Assembly (NCBI GenBank): GCA_017449935.1
Contig: JAFSYP010000006.1
Span: forward strand, 1 to 39,292
Origin: Clostridia bacterium
Lineage (GTDB): Bacteria > Bacillota > Clostridia > Oscillospirales > Acutalibacteraceae
Direction: 5' to 3'
Length of the DNA: 39,292 bases
The notes under the pieces were generated by a model that worked only from the letters and a program-made list of their open reading frames with translations, ran no database searches and had not been told where the DNA came from. The translations under genes were made by a program, and so were the position numbers. Shown here one piece after another: positions 19,047 to 27,011 of this stretch; the first letter of the stretch is position 1; the number at the start of each line of letters is the position of its first letter.

Positions 19047-19622
19047 TTACAGGAACTTCGTCTGCTCCGGCAGCATCGTCGTCGTGTCGCACGTTTCGAC
19101 GTAGCCGAGCATCGCGTCGGCGTCCGAAAACGCGTGCATCAGCGCGCGGCAGGCGTCCTTCATGAAATTGCCCTCGATGGCCTTTTCAATCAGGGCGAGC
19201 ATGTCGTCGTAGTAGCCGTCGACGTTGAAGACGGCGATCGGTTTATTGTGGCGGCCGAGCTGCTTGAGCGTGAGCACCTCGAAGAACTCCTCGAACGTGC
19301 CGATCCCGCCGGGCGCGATGATGAACGCGTCGGCGCGCTGCTCCATCTCAAACTTGCGCTCGCGCATGGTTTCGGTGTAGATAAAGTCGGTGCAGTGCGG
19401 GTACAGCACGCCGTCCACGTTGAAAAATGTCGGCGCGACGCCGATGATCTCTCCGCCGGCTTCGGTCATGCCGCGCGCCGCGGCGCCCATCAGACCGGCG
19501 GCGCCTCCGCCGAAGATCAGCGCGTGTCCGCGCTCGCCCATTTTTCGACCGAGCAGCTCGGTCTGCCGGATATAGACAGGCGCGATCTCATCGCTTGACG
19601 CGCCGTAAAGACAGATCTTCAT
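19047..19622 (-). CDS. LOG-family protein (nucleoside 5'-monophosphate phosphoribohydrolase-like)
   Basis: A 191-residue Rossmann-like protein of the TIGR00730/LOG family. The signature PGGIGTFEEFFEVLTLKQLG is present, with the partner motif MRERK (residues about 110-114) and LIFGGGAAGLMGAAARG. Plant LOG enzymes release cytokinin base from the nucleotide; bacterial members hydrolyse AMP-type nucleotides or have unknown substrates. RBS GGAGAGG. Its own perfect promoter lies at 19658-19686, and it converges with the lipoprotein gene at a shared terminator. Confidence 0.9.
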   Translation of the reverse strand: MKICLYGASSDEIAPVYIRQTELLGRKMGERGHALIFGGGAAGLMGAAARGMTEAGGEIIGVAPTFFNVDGVLYPHCTDFIYTETMRERKFEMEQRADAFIIAPGGIGTFEEFFEVLTLKQLGRHNKPIAVFNVDGYYDDMLALIEKAIEGNFMKDACRALMHAFSDADAMLGYVETCDTTTMLPEQTKFL

Positions 19623-19657
19623 GAATGTTCAACCTCTCCTGGCCTGCATTTTCATCC

Positions 19658-19686
19658 ATTATACAGTCTTTGCGGAACGCTGTCAA
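19658..19686 (-). promoter_or_regulatory. Consensus promoter of the LOG-family gene
   Basis: On the minus strand TTGACA (19681-19686), a 17-base spacer and TATAAT (19658-19663), about 35 bases before the start codon. The -35 box lies 12 bases beyond the end of the upstream DUF4830 gene. Confidence 0.9.
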
Positions 19687-19697
19687 TCCTTTTCGGA

Positions 19698-20195
19698 TCA
19701 AGCCGCCGTGGATGAAACGGACGGTTCGGGGCGGTCGAAGCCGTGCATGAAACCGTGCAGCTCGGTCGAGCAGACGTCCCCGCCGATCACCATGCCGTCC
19801 AGCACCAGCAGATTCAGCTCGATCACGTCCGCGCGCCCCTCATAGCCGGGATAGTTCCGGACGGCGTACGTCCAGCGCTTGACGCGCTTGCCGCAGTACA
19901 GCGACAGGTCGAGATCCTGCGATTTCTGGATCGCGTTGTATTTTTCGTATACCTCGTCGAACTCCGCCGGGATCAGGATCTCCGTGACCTGCACGGGGTC
20001 CTCCTCCACGTCCCAGCCGAACTGCGAAATGAACGCCAGACGTTCCGCCGCGTTGCGGGCGTGCAGCTCGATGCTGCCGTCCACGGCTGCGGGACGGCTG
20101 TGTCCGAGACGCCAGAAGATGATCGCCGCGATCGCGACGAGCACGAGCAGAAGGACCCATTTGAGCTTGGACGAACGAAACGTATACACAAACAT
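19698..20195 (-). CDS. DUF4830-type membrane-anchored protein
   Basis: A 165-residue protein with one N-terminal transmembrane helix (about residues 13-28) and an extracytoplasmic domain. Segments such as RLAFISQFGWDVEEDPVQV, ILIPAEFDEVYEKYN and VIGGDVCSTELHGFMHGF match what I recall of the DUF4830 family, common in Oscillospiraceae. Function is unknown. The charged residues after the start place the C-terminal domain outside the cell. The ATG at 20195 is preceded by a GGAAAGGCGGG stretch. Confidence 0.75.
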   Translation of the reverse strand: MFVYTFRSSKLKWVLLLVLVAIAAIIFWRLGHSRPAAVDGSIELHARNAAERLAFISQFGWDVEEDPVQVTEILIPAEFDEVYEKYNAIQKSQDLDLSLYCGKRVKRWTYAVRNYPGYEGRADVIELNLLVLDGMVIGGDVCSTELHGFMHGFDRPEPSVSSTAA

Positions 20196-20261
20196 GCAAA
20201 GACCCGCCTTTCCTGCGCATTCTGTGCAAATATATGGAAAAGCGGGGCAAAAAAGAACTGT

Positions 20262-20720
20262 TCAGAAAACTTTTTTCGGCAGCCACATGACGCCTTGCGG
20301 CACGATCTCCAGCACGGCGTAGTCGCCGCTGTGCACGCTGCCGGGATTGCAGACGTACAGACCGTCGTCGTATTCCTGCACCGGGACGTGCGTATGGCCG
20401 TATAATGCAATGTCAGCCTTTTTATCGCGGGCGACCCGGCGCAGCATACTGTCGCCGTACTTGACGTTCTGCATATGGCCGTGCGTGCAGAAGATCCTTT
20501 TGCCGCCTTCCTCGGCGCAGATCTCCGTCGGCAGATCGGAATAAAAGTCGCAGTTGCCGCGCACCTGAAGCAGCGGGACGCCGGGCATCGGGAAGAACGG
20601 CGCGACGTCGCGTTCGCCGTCGCCCAGATGGATCACCAGCGAATAGCCGCGTTCGCGGGAAAAGATCTCCCGCAGACTCCACACGTCGCCGTGCGTGTCG
20701 GACAGGACCAGTATTTTCAC
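20262..20720 (-). CDS. YfcE/MJ0936-type metallophosphoesterase
   Basis: A 152-residue calcineurin-like phosphodiesterase. All five metal-binding motifs are visible: LSDTHGD, HLGDGERD, GNCDF, THGHMQNV and GHTHVP. Family members hydrolyse phosphodiesters with Mn2+; the natural substrate is unclear. The start is a GTG (VKILVLSDTHG), chosen because GAGGAGG lies eight bases upstream of it. An in-frame ATG at 20744 would place that Shine-Dalgarno sequence inside the coding region. Confidence 0.9.
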   Translation of the reverse strand: MKILVLSDTHGDVWSLREIFSRERGYSLVIHLGDGERDVAPFFPMPGVPLLQVRGNCDFYSDLPTEICAEEGGKRIFCTHGHMQNVKYGDSMLRRVARDKKADIALYGHTHVPVQEYDDGLYVCNPGSVHSGDYAVLEIVPQGVMWLPKKVF

Positions 20721-20773
20721 GCATGTATCCTCCTCGGGATGCATATAAAGATAGAAGAAATGGGGCGAGCTTT

Positions 20774-21022
20774 ATGGAAAACCGTCAGAGCCAGGGACCG
20801 CAGGAGCTTTTGCGGATGATGGAGCGGCTGCGGCAAAGCGGCCTGAACGACGACGCGCGCGAGCGTGAGCTGCTTCGCTTCGCGGGCGAAAACATGAACG
20901 AGGCGCAGCAGGAAAAGATGCGGTCGGTGCTGCGTGACCGCCGCTCGCTGCAGGAGCTGCTGCAGTCCGAGCAGGCGCAGGCGCTACTGCGCAGTCTGGG
21001 AAAACAAGGCAGCCAAGGATAA
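20774..21022 (+). CDS. Small helical protein, unknown function
   Basis: An 82-residue protein, first of a three-gene cluster. It is rich in Arg, Glu, Gln and Leu (ELLRMMERLRQSGL, MRSVLRDRRSLQELLQ) and predicted to be wholly alpha-helical and soluble. No family recognised. The ATG at 20774 is inferred from composition; only a weak GGGGCGAG lies upstream. It is followed 21 bases later by the next cluster gene. Confidence 0.65.
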   Translation: MENRQSQGPQELLRMMERLRQSGLNDDARERELLRFAGENMNEAQQEKMRSVLRDRRSLQELLQSEQAQALLRSLGKQGSQG

Positions 21023-21043
21023 ACGGTGCGGTGAGGTGCGGAA

Positions 21044-21376
21044 ATGGACATTTCCATAGACAATATCGGACAGCTTCTGTCCTCGCTGAGCGACGAGGAA
21101 TTTCAGTCGCTCAGGGACACGGCGCAGTCGCTGCTGTCCGGAAACGCCGCCGCACCGCCGCCGAACGCGCCGCAGGACGAGACGGCGATCGACCCGCAGA
21201 TGATGGCGAAGCTCGGTCGCCTGATGCGGGCGATGCGCCGCGGCGAGGACGAGCGGTCCGCGCTGATCGGCGCGCTCAAGCCGTATCTGAGCGCCCCGCG
21301 CCGCAAGCGTGCGGACGAGGTGATGCAGATGCTGCGTCTTGTGGACCTGCTGCCGATGCTGAAGGAGGAAAAATGA
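21044..21376 (+). CDS. Small protein of the same cluster, unknown function
   Basis: A 110-residue protein, MDISIDNIGQLLSSLSDEEF at the start, a Pro/Ala-rich spacer near residues 35-50, then basic helical segments (RLMRAMRRGEDERSALIGAL) and a hydrophobic helical end. It looks soluble and helical like its upstream neighbour. It shares a four-base ATGA overlap with the following gene, so the two are translationally coupled. Family not recognised. Confidence 0.7.
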   Translation: MDISIDNIGQLLSSLSDEEFQSLRDTAQSLLSGNAAAPPPNAPQDETAIDPQMMAKLGRLMRAMRRGEDERSALIGALKPYLSAPRRKRADEVMQMLRLVDLLPMLKEEK

Positions 21377-21600
21377 ACAGACGGATGACGCCGCCGATCC
21401 GCCGCGATCCGCGGTTTTTGGACGTTTATCGCGGGGAGAGCCTGCGTATGCACGCGCCGCCCGAGGAGCCGGGCGCGCCGCCGCAGACGCAGGGGCCGCC
21501 CGCACGCGACGAAGCGGTCATTCTGCCGCTGCTTTTATTGCTGCTGCGCGAGGGCGCGGACCGGTATCTGCTGCTCGCGCTGCTGTATATTCTGATGTAG
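21373..21600 (+). CDS. Small protein with Leu-rich C-terminal membrane helix, unknown function
   Basis: A 75-residue protein starting MNRRMTPPIRRDPRFLDVYR, followed by a Pro-rich spacer and a strongly hydrophobic C-terminal stretch (ILPLLLLLLREG, YLLLALLYILM). It is probably a tail-anchored membrane protein. The start is well supported by GAAGGAGGAAAA directly upstream and by the overlap with the previous gene's stop codon. It ends only three bases from the convergent ABC ATPase gene, with no terminator visible between them. Confidence 0.75.
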   Translation: MNRRMTPPIRRDPRFLDVYRGESLRMHAPPEEPGAPPQTQGPPARDEAVILPLLLLLLREGADRYLLLALLYILM

Positions 21601-21603
21601 AGA

Positions 21604-22341
21604 TCAATCGAGATGCATGGCCGCGAGGATTTGACGCTTGTAGTCCAGAAAGTCCGTCGAGAGCGCGAAATCCTCCGTTTTCTCTTTGTCGATGCGGATC
21701 TGCGCGCGGATCTCGCCCGGCTTGCCGGACAGGATATACACGCGGTCGCACAGCAGTATCGCCTCGTCGACGTCGTGCGTGATCAGCAAAACGGACAGCT
21801 CGATCGTACGCATCACGCCGAGATACCATTTGTGCATCGTGCGCTTGGTGATTGCGTCGAGCGCGCTGAACGGCTCGTCCAGAAGCGCCACGCCGTCGGA
21901 CGCGAGATAGGTGCGCAGAAACGCCGCGCGCTGTCGCATCCCGCCGGAGAGCTGCGCGGGATAGAGCGTCTGCGTGCCGGCGAGGCCGAACGGTTCAAAG
22001 TACGGCTCGGCAGCCGCGCGCGCCTCGCGCCGGGACATGCCGCGCAGCGTCAGCGGCAGACAGACGTTGTCGACGACGCGCCGGTACGGAAACAGCAGGT
22101 CCTTTTGAAGCATATAGCTGACCTTGCCCGGTTTCCCCGTCACGTCCTCGCCGCGCAGCAGCACGCGTCCGCCGTCGGGGGCGCAGACGCCGGACAGCAC
22201 GTTGAACAGCGTCGTTTTGCCGCCGCCGCTGACGCCGAGGACGCCGACGATCTCGCCGGCGTTCAGCGTCAAAGAGACGTTTTGCAGCACTTCTTTGTCG
22301 CCGAAGCGCTTGCTGATCTGTTCAGCCTTCAGTATTTCCAT
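21604..22341 (-). CDS. thiZ: ABC transporter ATPase for thiamine precursor uptake (ThiZ-like)
   Basis: A 245-residue ATPase of the NitT/TauT-like class. Walker A is GVSGGGKTT, the Q-loop segment is SYMLQKDLLFPYRRVVDN, the signature is LSGGMRQRAA, Walker B is GVALLDEPFSALD, and the switch His is in LLITHDVDEA. It powers import of a pyrimidine or thiamine precursor together with the permease and binding protein upstream in the same riboswitch-controlled unit. It is the last gene of that unit. Confidence 0.9.
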   Translation of the reverse strand: MEILKAEQISKRFGDKEVLQNVSLTLNAGEIVGVLGVSGGGKTTLFNVLSGVCAPDGGRVLLRGEDVTGKPGKVSYMLQKDLLFPYRRVVDNVCLPLTLRGMSRREARAAAEPYFEPFGLAGTQTLYPAQLSGGMRQRAAFLRTYLASDGVALLDEPFSALDAITKRTMHKWYLGVMRTIELSVLLITHDVDEAILLCDRVYILSGKPGEIRAQIRIDKEKTEDFALSTDFLDYKRQILAAMHLD

Positions 22342-22344
22342 AGC

Positions 22345-23346
22345 TTATTGCGCAAGATACGCGTTGGAGAAGCCCGTGCCGGCCGGCAGAGCCTTCTCGA
22401 CCAGCCCTTCCTCGGACAGCCATGCGTAAAAGGCGTCCCAGCGTTCGGGCGAAATATAGCCCCAGTAGGGCGCGTCGCTGACGTATTCCGCGCTCAGGTA
22501 TTCCTGACTGGCCAGCACCAGCGCTTCGGAGTCGGTCAGCGAATGCGTATCGTCGGCGTCGATGAGGATGCGGGCGGCCTCCTGCGGATGCTCCGCGGCA
22601 AACAGATACCCCTGCTTCGTCGCGGCAAGGAACGCCTTGGCGGCCTCCGGCTCGCTTTGCAAAAAGACGTTGTTGGCGATCAGCACGGGCGTATAGTAGT
22701 CGAACACGGGGTTCAGGTCACGGAAATAGAAGAAATCCGTGTCCACGCCGCTGATCTCGGCATTGATCCCGCTCCAGCCGTAGAATACCCAGATGGCGTG
22801 GTCGGGATGCTGCAGGACGTCCTGCGCTTCGTTCGTGACGGTGTTGGGGATCAGCTTGACCGATTCCCAGTCTGCGCCGGCGTTCGTCACGACGTTTTTG
22901 AGCATGGCAAGCTCCGTGGGCGAATCCCACGTCAGATATGTGTTGCCCGCAAGTCCGGCGGGCGTGTCCATCCCTTGTCCGGCCTTGGAGAGGATGCCGG
23001 AGGAGTTGTGCTGCACGAGCGCCGCGACCGCCGTGACGCCCAGCGGCGTGTCGGAGGTGAACGCGGGCGCGAGCGTGTCCTGCATGTCCACGGCGAACTG
23101 CGCCTGTCCGGCGGCGCACGCCTGCGTCGCGCCGTTTTCCGGCGGCTGCACGATCGTCACGTCCAGCCCCGCGTCGGCATAATAGCCGTTGACGAGCGCG
23201 ACATACAGACCGGTGTGGTTGGTGTTCGGCGTCCAGTCCAGACACACGGTAATCGGCGTTTTGCCGTCCGCCGCTTTCTTTGCGCCGCAGGCGGTCAGGC
23301 AGACGAGCAGACAGACGCTCAGAACGATACAAAAGACTCTTTTCAT
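22345..23346 (-). CDS. thiY: Thiamine-precursor-binding lipoprotein (ThiY/NMT1-like)
   Basis: A 333-residue periplasmic-binding-type lipoprotein, with lipobox LTAC (C20) after a hydrophobic signal. ITVCLDWTPNTNHTGLYVA near the start is the characteristic opening of ThiY/NMT1-family proteins that bind the hydroxymethylpyrimidine precursor, and VQPPENGATQACAAGQAQF continues the ligand-binding lobe. The substrate (formylaminopyrimidine or HMP) is inferred from family and riboswitch. It overlaps the permease stop by four bases; the ATG at 23346 directly precedes the signal peptide. Confidence 0.92.
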   Translation of the reverse strand: MKRVFCIVLSVCLLVCLTACGAKKAADGKTPITVCLDWTPNTNHTGLYVALVNGYYADAGLDVTIVQPPENGATQACAAGQAQFAVDMQDTLAPAFTSDTPLGVTAVAALVQHNSSGILSKAGQGMDTPAGLAGNTYLTWDSPTELAMLKNVVTNAGADWESVKLIPNTVTNEAQDVLQHPDHAIWVFYGWSGINAEISGVDTDFFYFRDLNPVFDYYTPVLIANNVFLQSEPEAAKAFLAATKQGYLFAAEHPQEAARILIDADDTHSLTDSEALVLASQEYLSAEYVSDAPYWGYISPERWDAFYAWLSEEGLVEKALPAGTGFSNAYLAQ

Positions 23347-24116
23347 GAGGAAACTCCTTTCTGCTTCCACGGCATGGCCGCTTTTTCCATCAGCGCGACC
23401 GCGCCCATGAGCAATAAACTGATCGCGGAAATAAACAATATCACGGCGAACATCCGGTCGTAGGCGTAGGCTTTTTTGACGCGCGTCATGTACACGCCCA
23501 AGCCTTCAAAGCCGCCCAGCCATTCCGACACGACCGCGCCGACGACGGCGTAGGACGCGGAGATGCGCAGCCCGGCAAAGAAATCCGGCGCCGCGCAGGG
23601 CAGCTTTACAAAACGGAAGATCTGCATGCGCCCTGCGCCCATCGTGCGCATGAGGTGGATACAGTCCGGATCGACACAGCCGAAGCCGCTCAGCAGTCCG
23701 ACTGTGATCGGAAAGAACGTCGTGATGACGACGAGCGTGATCTTCGGCGCCATGCCGAAGCCCATCCACAGCACCAGAAGCGGCGCTATGGCGATGGTGG
23801 GAATGGTCTGCGTCACGACCAGCAGCGGATACAGCGCCTTGTACAGGAAGCGGAACCGGTCCATCAGCACGGCGACGGCGAATGTGAGCGCGATCCCGAT
23901 CAGAAGGCCGTACATCGCCTCCTGCAGCGTGACGGCGGCCTGCCGCAGCAGATCGCCGATGTTGCGGACGAACGCGCGGAACACGTCCGCCGGAGAGGGG
24001 AGCATATACGCCGGCACGATCTCGCCCTCGCAGCACAGGAACCAGATCGCCAGCACCGCCGCGACCGCTGCCGCGGGCGCCAGCTTATTGGTGATGCTTG
24101 GAAACCTTTTTGTCAA
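23343..24116 (-). CDS. thiX: ABC transporter permease for thiamine precursor (ThiX-like)
   Basis: A 257-residue integral membrane permease of the binding-protein-dependent type, with about six hydrophobic helices. The cytoplasmic coupling loop is visible around MRTMGAGRMQIFRFVKLPCAAPDFFAGLR (given here as the EAA-type region, residues about 160-187). VTQTIPTIAIAPLLVLWMG is typical of SsuC/TauC/ThiX permeases. It overlaps the thiamine-binding protein gene upstream by 32 bases and ThiY downstream by four. Confidence 0.92.
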   Translation of the reverse strand: MTKRFPSITNKLAPAAAVAAVLAIWFLCCEGEIVPAYMLPSPADVFRAFVRNIGDLLRQAAVTLQEAMYGLLIGIALTFAVAVLMDRFRFLYKALYPLLVVTQTIPTIAIAPLLVLWMGFGMAPKITLVVITTFFPITVGLLSGFGCVDPDCIHLMRTMGAGRMQIFRFVKLPCAAPDFFAGLRISASYAVVGAVVSEWLGGFEGLGVYMTRVKKAYAYDRMFAVILFISAISLLLMGAVALMEKAAMPWKQKGVSS

Positions 24117-24384
24117 TGGTGAGGACCTCGCCTTCCGGAGAATAGACGACCTTGATGTAAGCGCTCACGCTCTCGCAGCCGGCCTTGATGGCGACCTTCT
24201 GGCAGTTTGCGGCGATCTCCATCAGCTGGTCATAGCTTTCGCCTTCGACCGTCGTTTCAAAAGGACCGACGTAACAGTTCAGACCGGAGGATTTGATGTA
24301 GGCGATCACCTCGTCCACAATGCGGATCAGCTCGTCCTCGCTGTCCACGGCGGGCAGCACCTGGATCGCTATGCTTGCTTTCAT
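24085..24384 (-). CDS. Thiamine-binding MTH1187/YkoF-type protein
   Basis: A 99-residue cytosolic protein of the thiamine-binding DUF77 (MTH1187) family: MKASIAIQVLPAVDSEDELI, AYIKSSGLNCYVGPFETTVEG and the IKVVYSPEG end. Family members bind thiamine or HMP and are often encoded with ThiXYZ. It is first in the unit after the TPP riboswitch. The ATG at 24384 follows GAAAGGAG, which sits right next to the riboswitch terminator, so translation starts just beyond the attenuator. Confidence 0.88.
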   Translation of the reverse strand: MKASIAIQVLPAVDSEDELIRIVDEVIAYIKSSGLNCYVGPFETTVEGESYDQLMEIAANCQKVAIKAGCESVSAYIKVVYSPEGEVLTIDKKVSKHHQ

Positions 24385-24401
24385 GCAAAAAACTCCTTTC
24401 A

Positions 24402-24433
24402 AAAAAAAATAACGCCCCGTTCGGAACGGGGCG
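24402..24433 (-). terminator. Attenuator hairpin of the TPP riboswitch
   Basis: A nine-pair stem CGCCCCGTT (24413-24421) with AACGGGGCG (24425-24433), loop of three bases, followed on the minus strand by TTA and nine T. It lies between the aptamer and the first start codon and is the expected transcriptional expression platform. Confidence 0.93.
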
Positions 24434-24444
24434 CGTCGATGCGG

Positions 24445-24525
24445 ATTGTACGTCTTCCACGTTCGCATTACCGAACAGGTTAGAAGGGTATGATCTCAGC
24501 CGAAAAGGCACCCCTGACATGTCAC
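24445..24525 (-). promoter_or_regulatory. Thiamine pyrophosphate (THI element) riboswitch
   Basis: On the minus strand the aptamer core reads AGGGGTGCC, CTGAGATCATACCC, AACCTG, then GGTAATGCGAACGTGGAA, which is the conserved THI-box order; P1 closes through TGTC with GACG. The element is followed by a terminator hairpin and the MTH1187-thiX-thiY-thiZ genes. High thiamine pyrophosphate should favour termination and lower import. This confirms that the downstream transporter handles thiamine or a precursor. Confidence 0.95.
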
Positions 24526-24529
24526 GGCT

Positions 24530-24558
24530 ATTATAGCGGGAAGCGGCGCGTTTGTCAA
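24530..24558 (-). promoter_or_regulatory. Consensus promoter for the thiamine riboswitch operon
   Basis: On the minus strand TTGACA (24553-24558), a 17-base spacer and TATAAT (24530-24535), so transcription should begin right at the 5' edge of the riboswitch. Confidence 0.92.
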
Positions 24559-24574
24559 GAGCGATTTCGGGGAA

Positions 24575-24602
24575 TTGACAAATCGGACGGACGATGTATA
24601 AT
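24575..24602 (+). promoter_or_regulatory. Promoter of the MATE exporter gene
   Basis: TTGACA (24575-24580), a 16-base spacer and TATAAT (24597-24602). It is divergent from the thiamine promoter, with only 16 bases between the two -35 boxes, so RNA polymerases at the two sites could interfere. Its position also rules out the ATG at 24594 as the start of the downstream gene. Confidence 0.88.
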
Positions 24603-24629
24603 AGCTGGTGGAAAAAGGAGGGCGTATCC

Positions 24630-26015
24630 GTGTCCGTTCGCTCGCGCGGCCGTTTGGAGATCACAACGGGACCGCTGCTATGGAATATTGTGCGTTTCGC
24701 AGTGCCGATCATCTTGTCGGGACTGCTTCAAATGCTGTTCAATATGGTCGACGCCGCTGTCGTCGGACGTTTCGGCAGTCCGACGGCGCTCGCTTCCGTC
24801 GGCTCGACCGCGTCGCTGACGCACCTTTTGGTCAATCTGTTTCTGGGACTGTCCGTCGGCGCGGGCGTGACGGTGGCGCAGGCGATCGGCGCCGAAGACA
24901 GAGACGGCGTGCGCCGCGCCGTGCGCACGTCGGCGACGCTGAGCCTGATCTGCGGCGCTGCGGTGGCGGCGGTCGGCGCGGTCTTTTCGGCGACCTTTCT
25001 GCGCTGGATGGGCTCGCCGTCGGAGATTCTGGACGGCGCGGCGACGTATATGCGCATCTATTTTCTCGGCATGCCCGCGATCATGCTATTCAATTTCGGC
25101 AGCTCGATCCTGCGCTCGATGGGCGACACGAAGCGGCCGCTGTATTTTCTGCTGTGCGCCGGCGCGGTGAACGCCGTGCTGAACCTGCTGCTCGTGATCG
25201 TCTTTCGCATGGACGTCGCGGGCGTGGCGCTGTCGACCGTGCTGTCCCAGTGCGGCGCGGCGGCGCTGGTGACGCTGTGCCTTATGCGCCTGCCGCATGA
25301 CGTGCGTCTGTCGCGGCAAAACGTCGGGATCGACCGCAAAAGCTTTTGGAAGATCGTACGCATCGGCGTACCGGCGGGGCTGCAGAGCTGTCTGTTTTCT
25401 TTCTCCAACGTCGTGATCCAGTCGTCGGTCAACGCGCTCGGCGCCGCCGCCGTGTCCGCCAACGCCGCGGTGACGACGCTGGACAATTTCGTATACGTCG
25501 CCATGAACGGCGTTTCGCAAAGCACGAACACCTTCTCCGGCCAGAACTACGGCGCGCGGCAGATGCAGCGCGTGCGGCGTACGGCGCTGGACGCCGTGCT
25601 CGTTACGGTGATCGTGGGGTGTGCGCTCGGTCTGTCGGAAGCGCTGTTCGGCGAAAAGCTGCTGCGGCTGTTCACGACCGATCCCGCTGTGATCGCCGCC
25701 GGGATGCAGCGGCTGGAGATCACGGCGACGACCTATTACTGGTGCGGCGTGATGGAGGCGCTGTCCGGCGTGCTGCGCGGGACGGGACGCTCCATCCTGC
25801 CTATGGGCGTGACGCTGCTGGGCGTCTGCGGTCTGCGGATCGCATGGGTTTACGCCGTGTTCCCGGTCCTGCCGTGTCTGGGTACGCTTTACTGGTCGTA
25901 TCCGTTTTCCTGGATTCTGACGACCGCCGTCCTGTTCGGGATGCTGCTGGCCGTGTTTGCAAAGGAGCGAAGAAAAGAACATGTCGATCCTGATCTGTCC
26001 GGTGTGCGGACGTGA
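24630..26015 (+). CDS. MATE-family multidrug/toxin exporter
   Basis: A 461-residue integral membrane antiporter with about 12 hydrophobic helices in two homologous halves. The N terminus (ITTGPLLWNIVRFAVPIILS) and LFNMVDAAVVGRF are typical MatE sequences, and FGSSILRSMGDTKRPLYF matches the conserved loop at the end of the first half. Substrate unknown. The start is taken as GTG at 24630, preceded by AAAGGAGGG. An in-frame ATG at 24594 overlaps the -10 box and cannot be on the transcript. It overlaps rlmA by 35 bases. Confidence 0.92.
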   Translation: MSVRSRGRLEITTGPLLWNIVRFAVPIILSGLLQMLFNMVDAAVVGRFGSPTALASVGSTASLTHLLVNLFLGLSVGAGVTVAQAIGAEDRDGVRRAVRTSATLSLICGAAVAAVGAVFSATFLRWMGSPSEILDGAATYMRIYFLGMPAIMLFNFGSSILRSMGDTKRPLYFLLCAGAVNAVLNLLLVIVFRMDVAGVALSTVLSQCGAAALVTLCLMRLPHDVRLSRQNVGIDRKSFWKIVRIGVPAGLQSCLFSFSNVVIQSSVNALGAAAVSANAAVTTLDNFVYVAMNGVSQSTNTFSGQNYGARQMQRVRRTALDAVLVTVIVGCALGLSEALFGEKLLRLFTTDPAVIAAGMQRLEITATTYYWCGVMEALSGVLRGTGRSILPMGVTLLGVCGLRIAWVYAVFPVLPCLGTLYWSYPFSWILTTAVLFGMLLAVFAKERRKEHVDPDLSGVRT

Positions 26016-26763
26016 CCTGACGCGCGCAGAGCGCAGCTTCGCGTGCGACGCGGGACACAGCTTCGATCTGTCGAAGGAGGGGTATCTCAATCTCCTTCTC
26101 CCGACGCAGCGCCGCAGCCGGCATCCCGGCGACGCGCCGGAGCTTTGCCGCGCGCGCCGCGCGTTCCTGTCGGCGGGGCATTACGCGCCGCTGCGCTCGT
26201 TCGTCGCCGCGCGTCTTTCGGGCGAAGTCGTTCTGGACGCGTGCTGCGGCGAGGGGTATTATACGTCCGCCGCGTCCGAACGCGGCTTTCGGACCTTCGG
26301 CTTCGACATCGCCAAGGATATGGTCCGTCTGGCGGCAAGGGCGGACAAGCGCACGCAGTATTTTGCCGCGGGACTGCACGCGATCCCCGTGCGCACAGGC
26401 TCTGTCGATGCGCTCATGCATCTGTTCGCGCCGCCGGCGGACGCGGAGCTGTCGCGCGTGCTGCGGCCGGGCGGCACGCTCATCCGGGTAATGCCGGGCG
26501 AGCGGCATCTGTGGGAGCTCAAGCAGGCGCTGTACGACACGCCGTATCTCAACCGCGAAACACCGCAGCCGTGCAGCCTGACGCCGGTGCGGCAGGAGCG
26601 TCTGCGCTATGATTTCGAGCTGTCCGGCGCCGAGGAGATCCTGGACCTGTTCCGCATGACGCCGTATTCCTACAAGACGTCCCGCGCGGGCGAGGAAAAG
26701 CTGCGCGCGCTGAAGCGTCTGCGCGTCACGGCGGATTTTCTTGTGCTGACTTACTGCAAATGA
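25981..26763 (+). CDS. 23S rRNA guanine-N1 methyltransferase (RlmA-like)
   Basis: A 260-residue methyltransferase. An N-terminal zinc finger, CPVCGRDLTRAERSFACDAGH, leads into SFDLSKEGYLNLLLP, the standard start of RlmA(I)/RlmA(II) enzymes. The SAM site is VVLDACCGEGYYTSA. Methylation of G745 or G748 of 23S rRNA is expected; the G748 type is linked to tylosin resistance, but the sequence alone does not decide between them. The ATG at 25981 lies inside the MATE gene after a GGAG-containing ribosome binding site, so expression is coupled. Confidence 0.88.
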   Translation: MSILICPVCGRDLTRAERSFACDAGHSFDLSKEGYLNLLLPTQRRSRHPGDAPELCRARRAFLSAGHYAPLRSFVAARLSGEVVLDACCGEGYYTSAASERGFRTFGFDIAKDMVRLAARADKRTQYFAAGLHAIPVRTGSVDALMHLFAPPADAELSRVLRPGGTLIRVMPGERHLWELKQALYDTPYLNRETPQPCSLTPVRQERLRYDFELSGAEEILDLFRMTPYSYKTSRAGEEKLRALKRLRVTADFLVLTYCK

Positions 26764-27011
26764 AAAACCGTGTTGAGAAGCACGAGCGAGATCGTGCCGG
26801 GCATCCCCAGAAGACCGACCGCGCCGAGCGTATAGGGATTGACGGCGACGGTGACGCCGGTGAGCGTGCCGAGCACGTTGACGGCCAGGAGCGAGACGAG
26901 GCCCTGCACGGCGGAGGACAGCACGCAGCGGATAAAGCGGCCGGTGCGCGCAAAGGCGATCAACACCGCGAGCGCGGCGGCGGCCAGCGCGAAATAAACG
27001 AAAAACAGCAT
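26751..27011 (-). CDS. BofA-like membrane protein (pro-sigma-K processing inhibitor family)
   Basis: An 86-residue, mostly hydrophobic protein with three helices. The C-terminal pattern SLLAVNVLGTLTGVTVAVNP, then GAVGLLGMPGTISLVLL matches the BofA family, which in Bacillus holds the SpoIVFB protease inactive until sigma-K is needed. It supports a spore-forming ancestry, although BofA-like proteins also occur outside classical sporulation. The 3' end overlaps rlmA by 13 bases in convergent orientation. Confidence 0.8.
   Translation of the reverse strand: MLFFVYFALAAAALAVLIAFARTGRFIRCVLSSAVQGLVSLLAVNVLGTLTGVTVAVNPYTLGAVGLLGMPGTISLVLLNTVFHLQ

Noticed and set aside
24594-24629. ATG at 24594 as the start of the MATE exporter
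   Set aside because: It overlaps the -10 box of the gene's own promoter, while GTG at 24630 has a strong AAAGGAGGG ribosome binding site.
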